From: Sandaracinaceae bacterium
Lineage (GTDB): Bacteria; Myxococcota_A; Polyangia; Polyangiales; Sandaracinaceae
Length of the DNA stretch: 64,000 nt
Reading direction: 5' to 3'
NCBI GenBank assembly: GCA_019637095.1
Contig: JAHBWG010000038.1
Coordinates: forward strand, 1 to 64,000
Made by a program: the position numbers and the translations under genes. The notes under the pieces were generated by a model. The model was not told where the DNA came from. It saw only the letters and a list, made by a program, of their open reading frames with translations, and searched no databases. Shown here one piece after another: positions 54,291 through 62,694 of the stretch (within the stretch, counting starts at the first letter, position 1; the number at the start of each line of letters is the position of its first letter).

Positions 54291-55350
54291 AGCGCGGCAC
54301 CCACCGCTCGGCCTGGTACCAGCGGAGCACCTGCCGCCAGCCCTCCGCGAAGCGCGGGTAGCGGGGCACCCACCCGAGGGCGCGGAGCTTCTGCGCGTCG
54401 ATCACGAGGTCGTCGTAGAGTAGCGTGAGCGCCTCGCGATCCAAGCGCACGCGCAGCGCGGGCTTCAGCCCGTGCCTCATGACGACCAGCTTCCACGCGC
54501 CGAGGGCGACCGAGTCGGCGGCCTGGTAGGCGCCGCGCCGGACGAACAGCCGCGCGACCCGGTCGAGCACCGGCCGCGGGAGCGTGCCCGAGGGCACCAT
54601 CGGCAGGCCGTACGCGCGGATCGTCTCGGCCACGCGGTCGCCCAGGGTGAGCGCGTCCTCGTCGGCGACGTTGTAGACCTCGTACGCCGCCTCGGGCCGA
54701 TCGAGCACGAACACCGCCGCGCGGGCGACGTCCTCCGCGTGCACGAGGGTCGCCGTCGGCCCGCCGCTCGGGCGCGGCAGGACCGGGGTGACGAGCCGCA
54801 TGACCGGCCCGACCGCGAGCAGCGCCGCGGCGAAGTGACGCCCGCGCCGGCCGTAGAGCGGCGCCGGACGCAGGATCGTCCACGCGGTCGGCCCATCGCC
54901 GTGCGCGCGGAGCGCCTCCTCGGCGGCGAGCTTGCTCGCGCCGTGCTCGCCCCGCGGCGCGACCCGCGCGTCCTCGGTGAGCGCCCCCGCCTGGCCGGGG
55001 GCGTAGATCATCGATGTGGAGACTTGCACGAAACGTTGCACCCCGGCGGCCCGCGACGCGGCGAAGAGCGTGCGCACGACCTCGGTGTTCACCTCGTGGA
55101 GCGCGCGCGGGGTCGCGCCGACGTCGAGCAGCGCGGCCGTGTGGATCACCGCGTCGCAGCCCGCGACGAGCGAGCGCACGAACGCGGCGTCGCGCAGGTC
55201 GCCGGCGCGGACCTCGCCGCGCACGGGCTGCTGCACGCCCTTGGCCGTCAGGTCGTTGGCGATCACCCGGTAGCCCGCCGCCTCCGCGAGCGGGATCACG
55301 TAGTTGCCGACCGTCCCGGCGGCCCCGGTGACGAGCACGCGGCGGCTCAT
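54283..55350 (-). CDS. NAD(P)-dependent epimerase/dehydratase-type SDR
   Basis: 355 aa. The Rossmann motif is VTGAAGTVGNYVIPLAE. The family region STSMIYAPGQ precedes GASKLAAEE, where the usual Y-x-x-x-K tyrosine is replaced (H-G-A-S-K). The catalytic step may therefore be lost or different. The C-terminal half (SVALGAWKLVVMRHG and on) is like sterol-dehydrogenase/3-beta-HSD-type SDRs acting on hydrophobic substrates. The ATG at 55350 overlaps the trpC stop (ATGA). Confidence 0.75.
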   Translation of the reverse strand: MSRRVLVTGAAGTVGNYVIPLAEAAGYRVIANDLTAKGVQQPVRGEVRAGDLRDAAFVRSLVAGCDAVIHTAALLDVGATPRALHEVNTEVVRTLFAASRAAGVQRFVQVSTSMIYAPGQAGALTEDARVAPRGEHGASKLAAEEALRAHGDGPTAWTILRPAPLYGRRGRHFAAALLAVGPVMRLVTPVLPRPSGGPTATLVHAEDVARAAVFVLDRPEAAYEVYNVADEDALTLGDRVAETIRAYGLPMVPSGTLPRPVLDRVARLFVRRGAYQAADSVALGAWKLVVMRHGLKPALRVRLDREALTLLYDDLVIDAQKLRALGWVPRYPRFAEGWRQVLRWYQAERWVPRYA

Positions 55351-56132
55351 CGCCCCAGCTCCTCGAGCCACGCGGCGAGCCGCGCGCCCGGATCCGGCGC
55401 GGCCATCAGGCCGCTCCCCACGAGGACCGCGTCGGCCCGCGACGCGGCCGCCGCTCGAAGCTCGTCGGCGCTCTGCACCCCGCTCATGTACACCGCCACA
55501 CGGTCTTTGGGGATCTTCTCGACCAACGCGGCGGCGCGGCGGGGGTCGAGGGCGAACGTCCGGAGGTCGCGCGCGTTGATGCCGACGTGCCGGGCGTCCG
55601 TCGCGAGCGCGCGCTCGAGCTCCTGCTCACTGGCCGCCTCGACGAGGGGCGCGAGCCCGCGCGCGGCGCAACCGCGGACGAGGTCGCGGAGCGTCGCGTC
55701 GTCGAGCGCGTTGACGAGCAACAGGACCAGGGACGCGCCGCAGCGGACCGCGAGGTCGAGCTGCAGCGCGTCGAGCACGAACTCCTTGAACAGCACCGGC
55801 ACGGGCGCGACCGCGCGCGCGACGCGCCGCAGCGCGAGCGGCGAGCCGCCGAAGCCGGGGCCGTCGCACAGCACGCTGATCGCGTCCGCCCCGCCCGCCG
55901 CGTAGCCGCGCGCGACCCGCACCGCCTCGCCCGGCGCCCAGGGGCGGATCGCGCCCGCGCTCGGGCTGCGGAACTTCACCTCGGCGATGACCCGCGGCCG
56001 CGCCCCCGCCGGCCGGGCGAGGTCGGGCGGCGCGCCCCCGCGTCGCAGCCCGGGCTCCGCCACCGCGAGGTGGCGCGCGCGCCGCGCGATCTCGCGCCGC
56101 TTGCGGGCGAGGATCGGCCCGAGGTAGCTCAC
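55347..56132 (-). CDS. trpC: Indole-3-glycerol phosphate synthase
   Basis: 261 aa (beta/alpha)8-barrel enzyme of tryptophan synthesis. Signature elements are VIAEVKFRSPSAGAIRP (the family S-P-S motif, with K-x-x-S), DAISVLCDGPGFGGS, PVLFKEFVLDALQL and VGINARDLRTF. The usual E-V-H-x-x-x-E reads VEAASEQELE. GTG start overlapping the trpD stop (GTGA). Single-function, not fused to TrpF. Confidence 0.92.
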   Translation of the reverse strand: MSYLGPILARKRREIARRARHLAVAEPGLRRGGAPPDLARPAGARPRVIAEVKFRSPSAGAIRPWAPGEAVRVARGYAAGGADAISVLCDGPGFGGSPLALRRVARAVAPVPVLFKEFVLDALQLDLAVRCGASLVLLLVNALDDATLRDLVRGCAARGLAPLVEAASEQELERALATDARHVGINARDLRTFALDPRRAAALVEKIPKDRVAVYMSGVQSADELRAAAASRADAVLVGSGLMAAPDPGARLAAWLEELGR

Positions 56133-57148
56133 GGCGCCCTCCGCGCGACCCACCGATCGAGGAGCGCGCGCGCATCGGCGCGATCGATGGCCGCGGCCGC
56201 GCGCTCCGCCGCCGCGCGCAGGTCCGTCTCGACGCCGGCGACGACGAGCGCGGCCGCCGCGTTGATCACGACCGCCGCGCGCGGAGCGCCCGTCGCGCCG
56301 TCGAGCACGGCGCGCACGATCGCGGCGTTCGCGCCGGCGTCGCCGCCCGCGAGGCCCTCGAGGGCGACCGGCGCGAGGCCGAAGTCAGCCGGCTCGACGA
56401 CGCGCTCCGTGACCTCGCCCGCGTCGAGCACGGCCACGCGCGTCGGCCCGGCGGGCGAGACCTCGTCGAGCCCGCCCTCGCCGTGGACGACCCACGCGCG
56501 CTCCACCCCGAGCGCGCCGAGGACCTCCGCGATCGCGCCGAGCCGCGCAGGATCGTAGAGCCCGAGGAGCTGGTGGGTCGCGCCGGCCGGGTTGGCGAGC
56601 GGGCCGAGCAGGTTGAAGAAGGTGCGCAGACCGAGCTCGCGACGCACGGGCGCGGCGTACCGCAGCGCGCCGTGGAAGGCGGGCGCGAAGAGGAACGCGA
56701 TGCCGAGCTCGTCGAGGCACGCGGCGCTCGCCTCCGGGCCCTCGTCGAGCGCGACGCCGAGCGCCTCGAGCACGTCGGCGCTCCCCGAGCGCGAGGAGAC
56801 CGCGCGGTTGCCGTGCTTGGCGACGCGCACACCGCACGCGGCGACCACGAGCGCGCCCGCGGTGCTGATGTTGAACGTGCCCGCGCCGTCGCCGCCGGTG
56901 CCGCACGTGTCGAGCAGCGGCCGGCGCGCCGGCCCCGGGAGCGCCACGGCAGCTCGCCGCAGCGCGCGCGCGGCCGCGGCGAGCTCGCCCGGCGTCTCTC
57001 CCCGCATGCGCAGCGCGACCGCGAGCGCCGCGACGTGCACCGGGCTCGCCTCGCCCGCGAGGATGCGCGCCATCGCCGCCTCCATCGCGGGCGCGTCGAG
57101 GACCTCGCCGGCGACGACGCGGGCGAGCGCGTCGGCGAGCTCGCTCAC
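56129..57148 (-). CDS. trpD: Anthranilate phosphoribosyltransferase
   Basis: 339 aa. It transfers phosphoribose from PRPP to anthranilate. The PRPP-binding [15 protein letters not shown], the glycine-rich [21 protein letters not shown] and the metal motif region with [16 protein letters not shown] are all present. GTG start overlapping the trpG stop. Confidence 0.95.
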   Translation of the reverse strand: MSELADALARVVAGEVLDAPAMEAAMARILAGEASPVHVAALAVALRMRGETPGELAAAARALRRAAVALPGPARRPLLDTCGTGGDGAGTFNISTAGALVVAACGVRVAKHGNRAVSSRSGSADVLEALGVALDEGPEASAACLDELGIAFLFAPAFHGALRYAAPVRRELGLRTFFNLLGPLANPAGATHQLLGLYDPARLGAIAEVLGALGVERAWVVHGEGGLDEVSPAGPTRVAVLDAGEVTERVVEPADFGLAPVALEGLAGGDAGANAAIVRAVLDGATGAPRAAVVINAAAALVVAGVETDLRAAAERAAAAIDRADARALLDRWVARRAP

Positions 57149-57729
57149 CCGCGCCCCCGCGCCGGCAGACGCCGGAGGAAGCCGCGCAACAGCGCGTGCC
57201 CGTGCTCGGTGAGGAACGACTCCGGATGGAACTGCACCCCTTCGACGTCGTGCTCGCGGTGCCGCAGGCCCATGATCTCGCCCTCGGCGGTCCACGCGGT
57301 GATCTCGAGGACGTCCGGGAGCGTCTCGCGCTCGACGATGAGCGAGTGGTAGCGGGTGGCGGTGAACGGGCTCGGGAGGCCTTCGAAGACGCCCATCCCC
57401 GCGTGCTCGATCGGCGAGGTGCGGCCGTGCATCAGCCGCGGCGCGCGCACGACGCGGCCGCCGTACGCCTGCCCGATCGCCTGGTGGCCCAGGCACACGC
57501 CCAGCAGCGGGAGCGTCCCCGCGAGGCGGCGGACGCACTCGAGCGTGATCCCGGCCTCGTCGGGCGTCCCGGGCCCCGGCGAGAGGAGCACGCCCTCGGG
57601 CCGCATCGCGAGCAGGCCGTCGACGTCGATCGCGTCGTTGCGCACCACCTCGACCGACGCCCCCTCCTCGGCGAGGTACTGGACGAGGTTGTAGGTGAAG
57701 GAATCGTAGTTGTCGACGACGACGATCAC
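57145..57729 (-). CDS. trpG: Anthranilate synthase glutamine amidotransferase subunit
   Basis: 194 aa class I glutaminase that supplies ammonia to TrpE (or PabB). The catalytic triad is the Cys in [16 protein letters not shown] plus His and Glu in [14 protein letters not shown]. The oxyanion glycines are in [13 protein letters not shown] prefer the GTG at 57729 ([12 protein letters not shown]), 4 bases after the upstream stop, over the longer in-frame start. trpE is not in this window, so TrpG must pair with a subunit encoded elsewhere. Confidence 0.93.
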   Translation of the reverse strand: MIVVVDNYDSFTYNLVQYLAEEGASVEVVRNDAIDVDGLLAMRPEGVLLSPGPGTPDEAGITLECVRRLAGTLPLLGVCLGHQAIGQAYGGRVVRAPRLMHGRTSPIEHAGMGVFEGLPSPFTATRYHSLIVERETLPDVLEITAWTAEGEIMGLRHREHDVEGVQFHPESFLTEHGHALLRGFLRRLPARGRG

Positions 57730-57733
57730 GCGC

Positions 57734-58291
57734 TCACCGTCTATCTCGGGCCTCGGGCTCGTCAACCGGGCCGCCGGGCGCGGGCGGCGCCGCGGGCAGC
57801 AGCGCGTCCATCGCGCGCACGACGCCGACCAGCGCGACCTCGGCGCGCCGGAGCTCGCGCACCGCGTCGATCACCACGAGCGGGTCCTGGGTCACTCCGC
57901 CCGCGAGGGCCGCGCGGTAGGACTCGAGCGCGCTCGCGCGCTGACGATGGGCGGCGACGAGGCGGCGCTGGAAGTCCCGCCCCTCGTCGGTCGTCACGCG
58001 CGCCTCCTCGAGCGCGGCGACCTGGCGCGTCGCCGCCGGGATCGCGGTCGTCTCGAGCAGCTCGGCGGCGTGGACCGGTCGCTCGTCGGCGACGCGCTGC
58101 TCGACGCGCGCGAGCGGCTCGAGCGCGGGGTCCGCGTCGAGGATCGCGTGCAGGACGGTGAGGTCGTCGCGCAGCGCGGGCGCCGGGCCCTCCGGCTCGC
58201 TGCCGCAGGCGAGGAAGAACGAAGCGAACAGAGCGAGCCCGGCGCGCGGAGCGGACCGGCCCGATCGCAGGCGCCGTGGATCAGAGCACAT
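57734..58291 (-). CDS. Hypothetical lipoprotein
   Basis: 185 aa with a lipoprotein signal ([20 protein letters not shown]). The mature part is helical and charged with no recognisable motif and ends in an acidic Pro-rich tail. It is the first gene of the leftward set that continues into trpGDC, spaced 4 bases from trpG. TACCCT (58302-58307) lies 10 bases before the ATG. No link to tryptophan synthesis is evident beyond position. Confidence 0.65.
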   Translation of the reverse strand: MCSDPRRLRSGRSAPRAGLALFASFFLACGSEPEGPAPALRDDLTVLHAILDADPALEPLARVEQRVADERPVHAAELLETTAIPAATRQVAALEEARVTTDEGRDFQRRLVAAHRQRASALESYRAALAGGVTQDPLVVIDAVRELRRAEVALVGVVRAMDALLPAAPPAPGGPVDEPEARDRR

Positions 58292-58328
58292 CGGGTGCCG
58301 GAGGGTAGCAGCGGAGCGGCGCGGGTGC

Positions 58329-58356
58329 TTGACACCGTCGAGCGCGCCCGGATACC
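58329..58356 (+). promoter_or_regulatory. Sigma-70-type promoter TTGACA-16-GATACC
   Basis: The -35 is a perfect TTGACA at 58329-58334; the -10 is GATACC at 58351-58356. It precedes the gene at 58409 with a leader of about 45 bases, unlike the short-leader genes in the window. The gap 58292-58408 holds nothing else. Confidence 0.6.
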
Positions 58357-58408
58357 TTCCGCGTCGCGAAACGACGGCACCTTCTCGGGGGGCTGCAAGG
58401 CCTGATCG

Positions 58409-59755
58409 ATGGCAACACCCAAGAAAAAGCGGGATCTACGAGCGCGGCTCGGTCGAACGATCACTCCGAAGACCAAGGGAGGGGCCGACGACGTCGCGCC
58501 GCCCCCGGGGGCGGCGAGCGCGCCCGAGCTCGACGCCTACGAACCGGAGGAAGAAGAGGCAGCGGCAGCCCCCGCGCCAGCCGCTCCGGCGCCGTTCGCG
58601 TCCGCCGCCGCAGCGCCGGCCGCCGCGGCCCCGCCGGCGCGCCCGAAGCCGCGGGTCACCCCGCCTCCGGCGGGGGTCACGCCGCCTCCGATGGGCGTCG
58701 CGGCGCCCCCGCCCGGGCTCGGAGGGGGTCCGATGGGTATCGCCGCTCCGCCGTTCGCGCAGCCGGCGCCCGTGGCGCCGATCGGCCCCGCGGATCCGTT
58801 CTCCGCCGCGGCCGCCGCGCCGCAGGAGAAGGTCGTCCGCCTCGAGTTCGACGACCGCCTCGTCGCGGACGCCGAGGTCGGGAAGACGCAGACGTTCAAG
58901 ATCGCGATCATCGCGGCCGTCGTGCTCGTGGTCGGCCTGATGGTCGGGTTCTTCGGTGGCTCGACCTTCGAGAACCGGAAGATCTTCGATCGCACCGTGC
59001 GGGACGCGCAGTCGATCTACACGTCGATCAACGAGGCCTCGGCCACGATCACGTCGGCGCAGCGGCACATCAACGCGATGGTGACCGCCGCGGCGGGGAG
59101 CGAGGCCGAGGGCCGGGCGCCGGCCGTCGACTACGACGCGATCGCCGCGCTGCGCGCGCTCCAGCAGCCGTTCAACGCCAACGCGTTCACCAACAAGAAC
59201 TACAACGCGTTCAGCGCGGAGACGGTCCACGACCTGTTCCAGTACCTGATGAACGTCACGCAGCTCTGGCACGAGTTCCAGGCGCTGGCGGCGAGCACCC
59301 TCGCCGAGGCCGCGCGCGAGGAGCTCAACCGGACGGCGGGCGAGCTGGCGGAGAGCGCGACCACGCAGTACGGCGCGCTCCTCATGCGTGGCGAAGGGGG
59401 CGTGCTCGCGGGCAGCCTCGTCTTCCTCTCCCCCGTCGACGGCGGACAGCCGGGGCAGGTCCTGGCGAGGCCGAGCCGGCGCGGACCGGGCCGGAACATG
59501 ACCCTCTTCTCCTTCGGCGACGGCCAGAGCATCGAGGAGGGCGCCGCGCCCTCGTTCGTCATGCTCATCGACAACGCGACGAGCCGCGGCGTGCTCGCGG
59601 ATCAGACCGGCGCGTTCGGCCGCTACCTGAACGACCTGCGGCGCATCAAGCCGATGGTCGACCAGACCGTCGAGATCCAGGGCCGCCTGCTCACCTCGAT
59701 CAGCCAGGCGCTCACCGAGGCGGGCGCCACCGTCGGCCCTCCCCCGGCGGAGTAG
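58409..59755 (+). CDS. Single-pass membrane protein with Pro/Ala-rich cytoplasmic part
   Basis: 448 aa. It has a basic N-terminus (MATPKKKRDLRARLGR), a long Pro/Ala-rich region with PPPxGVxxPP-type repeats (about 75-130), one membrane helix (IAIIAAVVLVVGLMVGFFGG, about 167-186) and a helical periplasmic domain of about 260 residues. I do not recognise the outer domain. It precedes the FHA gene at 59803, with which it may share a transcript. Confidence 0.65.
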   Translation: MATPKKKRDLRARLGRTITPKTKGGADDVAPPPGAASAPELDAYEPEEEEAAAAPAPAAPAPFASAAAAPAAAAPPARPKPRVTPPPAGVTPPPMGVAAPPPGLGGGPMGIAAPPFAQPAPVAPIGPADPFSAAAAAPQEKVVRLEFDDRLVADAEVGKTQTFKIAIIAAVVLVVGLMVGFFGGSTFENRKIFDRTVRDAQSIYTSINEASATITSAQRHINAMVTAAAGSEAEGRAPAVDYDAIAALRALQQPFNANAFTNKNYNAFSAETVHDLFQYLMNVTQLWHEFQALAASTLAEAAREELNRTAGELAESATTQYGALLMRGEGGVLAGSLVFLSPVDGGQPGQVLARPSRRGPGRNMTLFSFGDGQSIEEGAAPSFVMLIDNATSRGVLADQTGAFGRYLNDLRRIKPMVDQTVEIQGRLLTSISQALTEAGATVGPPPAE

Positions 59756-59790
59756 CGCCACCGTCTCTGGCCGCCGCGCTGCGGCGATGG

Positions 59791-59796
59791 TAGCGT
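59791..59796 (+). promoter_or_regulatory. -10-like TAGCGT, 6 bases before the FHA-gene GTG
   Basis: Spacing of 6 bases predicts a leaderless transcript that starts at the GTG. Confidence 0.45.
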
Positions 59797-59802
59797 GCGG
59801 GC

Positions 59803-60621
59803 GTGGCTCGGTTTCGGCTTCGCTATCAGTCGACCGACCTCGAGATGCCGGAGGGCGAGTTCGTCGTCGGGCGCAGCTCCAGCTGCCACCTCTCGCTCGA
59901 CGACGCGCTCGTCTCGCGGCGACACGCGGTCTTCCACGTCGGCCCGGACGGCATCGACGTCGAGGACCTCGGCAGCCGCAACGGGGTCCAGGTCAACGGG
60001 GAGCAGGTCGCTGGCAGGCGCGCCCTCTCGCACCTCGACCGCGTGGTGATCGGCAGCCAGGAGCTGCTGCTCCTGCGGGCGCACGGCGCGGACCTCGAGA
60101 AGGAGCGCGGCACGCGCCCCACCCTCGCCGGGATGACGCTCGACCTGCCGGTGATCGGCGCGGTGAGCACCGCGAGCCCGGAGGAGCCGACCGCGCACCA
60201 CGCGGGCTCGGTGCTCGACCGCATCGCCGACAAGGCGCTCGCCCTCGGGCGCTACGACGAGGCGGAGCGGATGCTGACCCGGCGCCTCAAGGAGATGCTC
60301 GACGAGGCCAGGAGCGGCGCGCGCAAGCCCGCGCCGGACAAGCTCCTCGCCGCGACGCAGTACGCGCTGCTGCTCGCCGGCGGCCTGCGCAAGCCCGCGT
60401 GGATCGACTGGATCTTCGAGATGCACGACGCCTGCGCGGCGCTCGTCGACGCCGAGGCGATCGACCGCCTCCACGAGCTCGTGCGGCAGCTGCGCTACCC
60501 CGGCGGCCCGGCGCTCCGCCGGTACATGCAGAACCTCCGCGCGCGGCAAGGGACGTTGTCGATCGCGCAGCAGTTCCAGGTCCGACGCCTCGAGGGCATC
60601 GAGCGGGTCGTCGGCGCCTGA
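59803..60621 (+). CDS. FHA-domain protein with a C-terminal helical domain
   Basis: 272 aa from a GTG with TAGCGT 6 bases upstream. FHA domain at about residues 5-95 (FVVGRSSSCHLSLDD, VSRRHAVF, DLGSRNGVQVNG) for phosphothreonine binding. Residues about 130-272 form a helical domain that aligns by eye with that of the convergent FHA gene: GRYDEAERMLTRRLKEM and WIDWIFEMHDACAALVDAEAIDRLHEL. Probably a phospho-dependent adaptor for a Ser/Thr kinase. Confidence 0.88.
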   Translation: MARFRLRYQSTDLEMPEGEFVVGRSSSCHLSLDDALVSRRHAVFHVGPDGIDVEDLGSRNGVQVNGEQVAGRRALSHLDRVVIGSQELLLLRAHGADLEKERGTRPTLAGMTLDLPVIGAVSTASPEEPTAHHAGSVLDRIADKALALGRYDEAERMLTRRLKEMLDEARSGARKPAPDKLLAATQYALLLAGGLRKPAWIDWIFEMHDACAALVDAEAIDRLHELVRQLRYPGGPALRRYMQNLRARQGTLSIAQQFQVRRLEGIERVVGA

Positions 60622-60632
60622 TCTCCCGAGGC

Positions 60633-61505
60633 TCAGGGGCTGAGGAGCTGCTCGAGCCGCGCGAGTCGCGACAGATCGGGCGACGGCGCCGGCGGCGGCT
60701 TGGTCTTGTACCAGCTCACGTAGGTGTCGAGCACCGGCGGCACATCGGAGAGCGCCGCGAGATCGAGCTCCTCGAGGCGGTCGATCACCTCGTCCGCGAG
60801 CATCTTGCCCTGACGGCGATGCAGCGTGAGCGCCCACGCCACCCACTCGCTGCCGCCGAGCAGGCGCGCGAGGCGCACGGCGAAGGTGGAGATCATCGAG
60901 AGGTGCTCGGCGTCGAGTCGCTCGCCCGCGGCGAGGCGGTCGTCGATCTCCTTGGCCGCGCGGCGCATGAGCCGGTCCGCCTCGGCGGCGCGGCTGGTGC
61001 TGAGCGCCCGCTCGATCACCTCGCCCAGGAGCTGGAACGTCCAGTTGCGGCGCGACTCCACCATCATGCCGCTGACCGTGTCCTCCTCTTCGAGGGCGGG
61101 CGCGCCGCAGTGCGGGCACGCGGGGCTGCCCTCGGGGTACGGCGTCCCGCACGCGTGGCACACGCGCATGTACCCGGTCGGCCGAACCGGGCGGTCCTTG
61201 CGCCTCACGACCGAGAACAAGAGCTCCTGCGTGCCGAGCCGCACGCGGTCGCCGTCCTTGAGCTCCGCCTCTCCCTCGATGCTGCGGCCGTTGATCCGCA
61301 CGCCGTTGCGGGAGCCGAGGTCGACGACGGTCGCCTTGTCCTCCTTGATCGCGATCCGCGCGTGCCGGCGGCTGATGAGCGGATCCTCGATCGTGATGTG
61401 GCAATCCGGGCTGCGGCCGAGGATCACCTCAGGTCCGACGAGGTCGAACTCCTGGAGCAGGAAACGCAGTCGAAAACGCGGCAATCGGGACTCCAGCGAG
61501 GACAC
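60633..61505 (-). CDS. FHA-zinc ribbon protein, paralogue of the convergent FHA gene
   Basis: 290 aa from a GTG start. FHA domain at about residues 12-100 (VILGRSPDCHITIED, ISRRHARI, DLGSRNGVRING), then a zinc ribbon (VCHACGTPYPEGSPACPHCG, about 115-134) and a helical domain (about 150-290). The helical domain matches the neighbour: ERALSTSRAAEADRLMRRAAKEI and WVAWALTLHRRQGKMLADEVIDRLEEL. The two genes converge with 11 bases between stops. Likely arose by inverted duplication with gain or loss of the zinc ribbon. TAGACT lies 14 bases before the start. Confidence 0.88.
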   Translation of the reverse strand: MSSLESRLPRFRLRFLLQEFDLVGPEVILGRSPDCHITIEDPLISRRHARIAIKEDKATVVDLGSRNGVRINGRSIEGEAELKDGDRVRLGTQELLFSVVRRKDRPVRPTGYMRVCHACGTPYPEGSPACPHCGAPALEEEDTVSGMMVESRRNWTFQLLGEVIERALSTSRAAEADRLMRRAAKEIDDRLAAGERLDAEHLSMISTFAVRLARLLGGSEWVAWALTLHRRQGKMLADEVIDRLEELDLAALSDVPPVLDTYVSWYKTKPPPAPSPDLSRLARLEQLLSP

Positions 61506-61550
61506 CCTCGCCCCGTGACAGTCTACCAGAGGTAGTGTCTTCGTGATCCG

Positions 61551-61570
61551 ACAGATCGTGACAGCTCGTG
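61551..61570. repeat. Tandem 10-base repeat ACAG(A/C)TCGTG upstream of the FHA-zinc ribbon gene
   Basis: Two adjacent copies of ACAGNTCGTG (61551-61560, 61561-61570), with a further TCGTGAT at 61541-61547. The 10-base period places the copies on the same face of the helix, and they lie where the -35 region of the leftward FHA gene would be. A possible activator or repressor site. Confidence 0.35.
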
Positions 61571-61595
61571 ATCGACGCGCGGCGGGCCGACCGGA

Positions 61596-62624
61596 TCAGA
61601 GATCGGAGAGGTCGAGGCCGCCGCCGGAGGAGCCGCGACGACCGCTCGAGCCGCTCGAGCCGCTCGAGCCGCTCGCGCCGCTGCCGCCCGACGCGCCTCC
61701 GCCTTGCGCGCCACGCCCGCTCGCCGGCGCCTTCGTCGCACCGGGCGGCGCGTCCTGGCGGCGGCGGATGTTGCCGGTGATGCGGTCCGCGATGTCCGAG
61801 TTGGGGTTGCTGTCGGACGAGTCCGCGGACCCGCCCTCGGGCAGCAGCACCGCGTCGACGAGCGCGTGATCGCCCTGGCCGCTGGGCTGCTGCGTGTTCG
61901 TGCGCAGCTGCGCGAGCTGGTCGAGCGTCGCCTTGTCCTCGAACACGAGGCAGTAGAAGCCGTAGAACTGGTTGTGGTCGATCGCGCGCAGGCGCGTCGT
62001 CGCGTCCTGCCACTCGAGCCAGCGCTGGTTGGGACCGCCCTCGACGAGCCGCCCGGAGCGATCGGCCGCGGGACCGAAGCGGCCCTGCACCGCGGCCGCG
62101 AACTGCTCGAAGGTCTGGCCCTGGAAGACGGACGCGTCGAACGCCTTGAACCACTTCCAGAGCCGGCCGCGGATGAAGAAGTAGAAGTTCTGCGAGTTAC
62201 CGTCGCGCTGCGCGATCATCGACTCGCGGTTGCCGTGGGTGAACTCGCCGCGCAGGAAGCTCAGGTCCCAGCCCGTGCGCGTGCCCTCGAAGCGGACGTA
62301 GCTCTCGCGCAGCTGGCGGATCTCCTGATCCCGCTCGTTGCGGATGCGGTCCTCCTCGATCGCGCCGGGCGCCTTCGCGAGCCGCGGCCGGTAGCGCTCC
62401 TCGATCTGGCGGCGGAAGTGGGCGTGCACCTCCTCCGGCGTCATCCCCCAGCGGAGCTGGCCGAGGGACTCGGCGATCGCGGCGCTCTGCGGCGCCGCCT
62501 GCTGGGTGGTGGCCGCGGTGCCGCCCCGGCGCCCGCGACGACCGCGCTGCGCGTCGACACCGACGGCGAGGAGCGAGAGCGCGCTGGCCAGCACGGTGAT
62601 GCTGATGACCGTCTTCTTCTTCAT
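61596..62624 (-). CDS. Secreted protein with Ser/Gly-rich tail
   Basis: 342 aa with a signal peptide (KTVISITVLASALSLLAVGVDAQ). The mature domain (about 50-260) begins LGQLRWGMTPEEVHAHF, similar to the W/GM-x-x-x-E-V motif of SmpA-like small domains, and is rich in aromatic residues and glutamine. It ends in a low-complexity tail of Ser/Gly repeats (GSSGSSGSSG) finishing LDLSDL. Function unknown. Confidence 0.65.
   Translation of the reverse strand: MKKKTVISITVLASALSLLAVGVDAQRGRRGRRGGTAATTQQAAPQSAAIAESLGQLRWGMTPEEVHAHFRRQIEERYRPRLAKAPGAIEEDRIRNERDQEIRQLRESYVRFEGTRTGWDLSFLRGEFTHGNRESMIAQRDGNSQNFYFFIRGRLWKWFKAFDASVFQGQTFEQFAAAVQGRFGPAADRSGRLVEGGPNQRWLEWQDATTRLRAIDHNQFYGFYCLVFEDKATLDQLAQLRTNTQQPSGQGDHALVDAVLLPEGGSADSSDSNPNSDIADRITGNIRRRQDAPPGATKAPASGRGAQGGGASGGSGASGSSGSSGSSGRRGSSGGGLDLSDL
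61642..61677. repeat. 9-base tandem repeat CCGCTCGAG
   Basis: Three exact copies of CCGCTCGAG and one variant (CCGCTCGCG) at 61642-61677, encoding the Ser/Gly repeat of the secreted protein on the minus strand. Copy number may vary by slippage without shifting the frame. Confidence 0.8.
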
Positions 62625-62694
62625 CGGGGGAGCCCCTCCAGCCTCGCGGGGAGGATATCGTCCGGGCTCTCCGACGGCAAACGCGGAAGAACAT

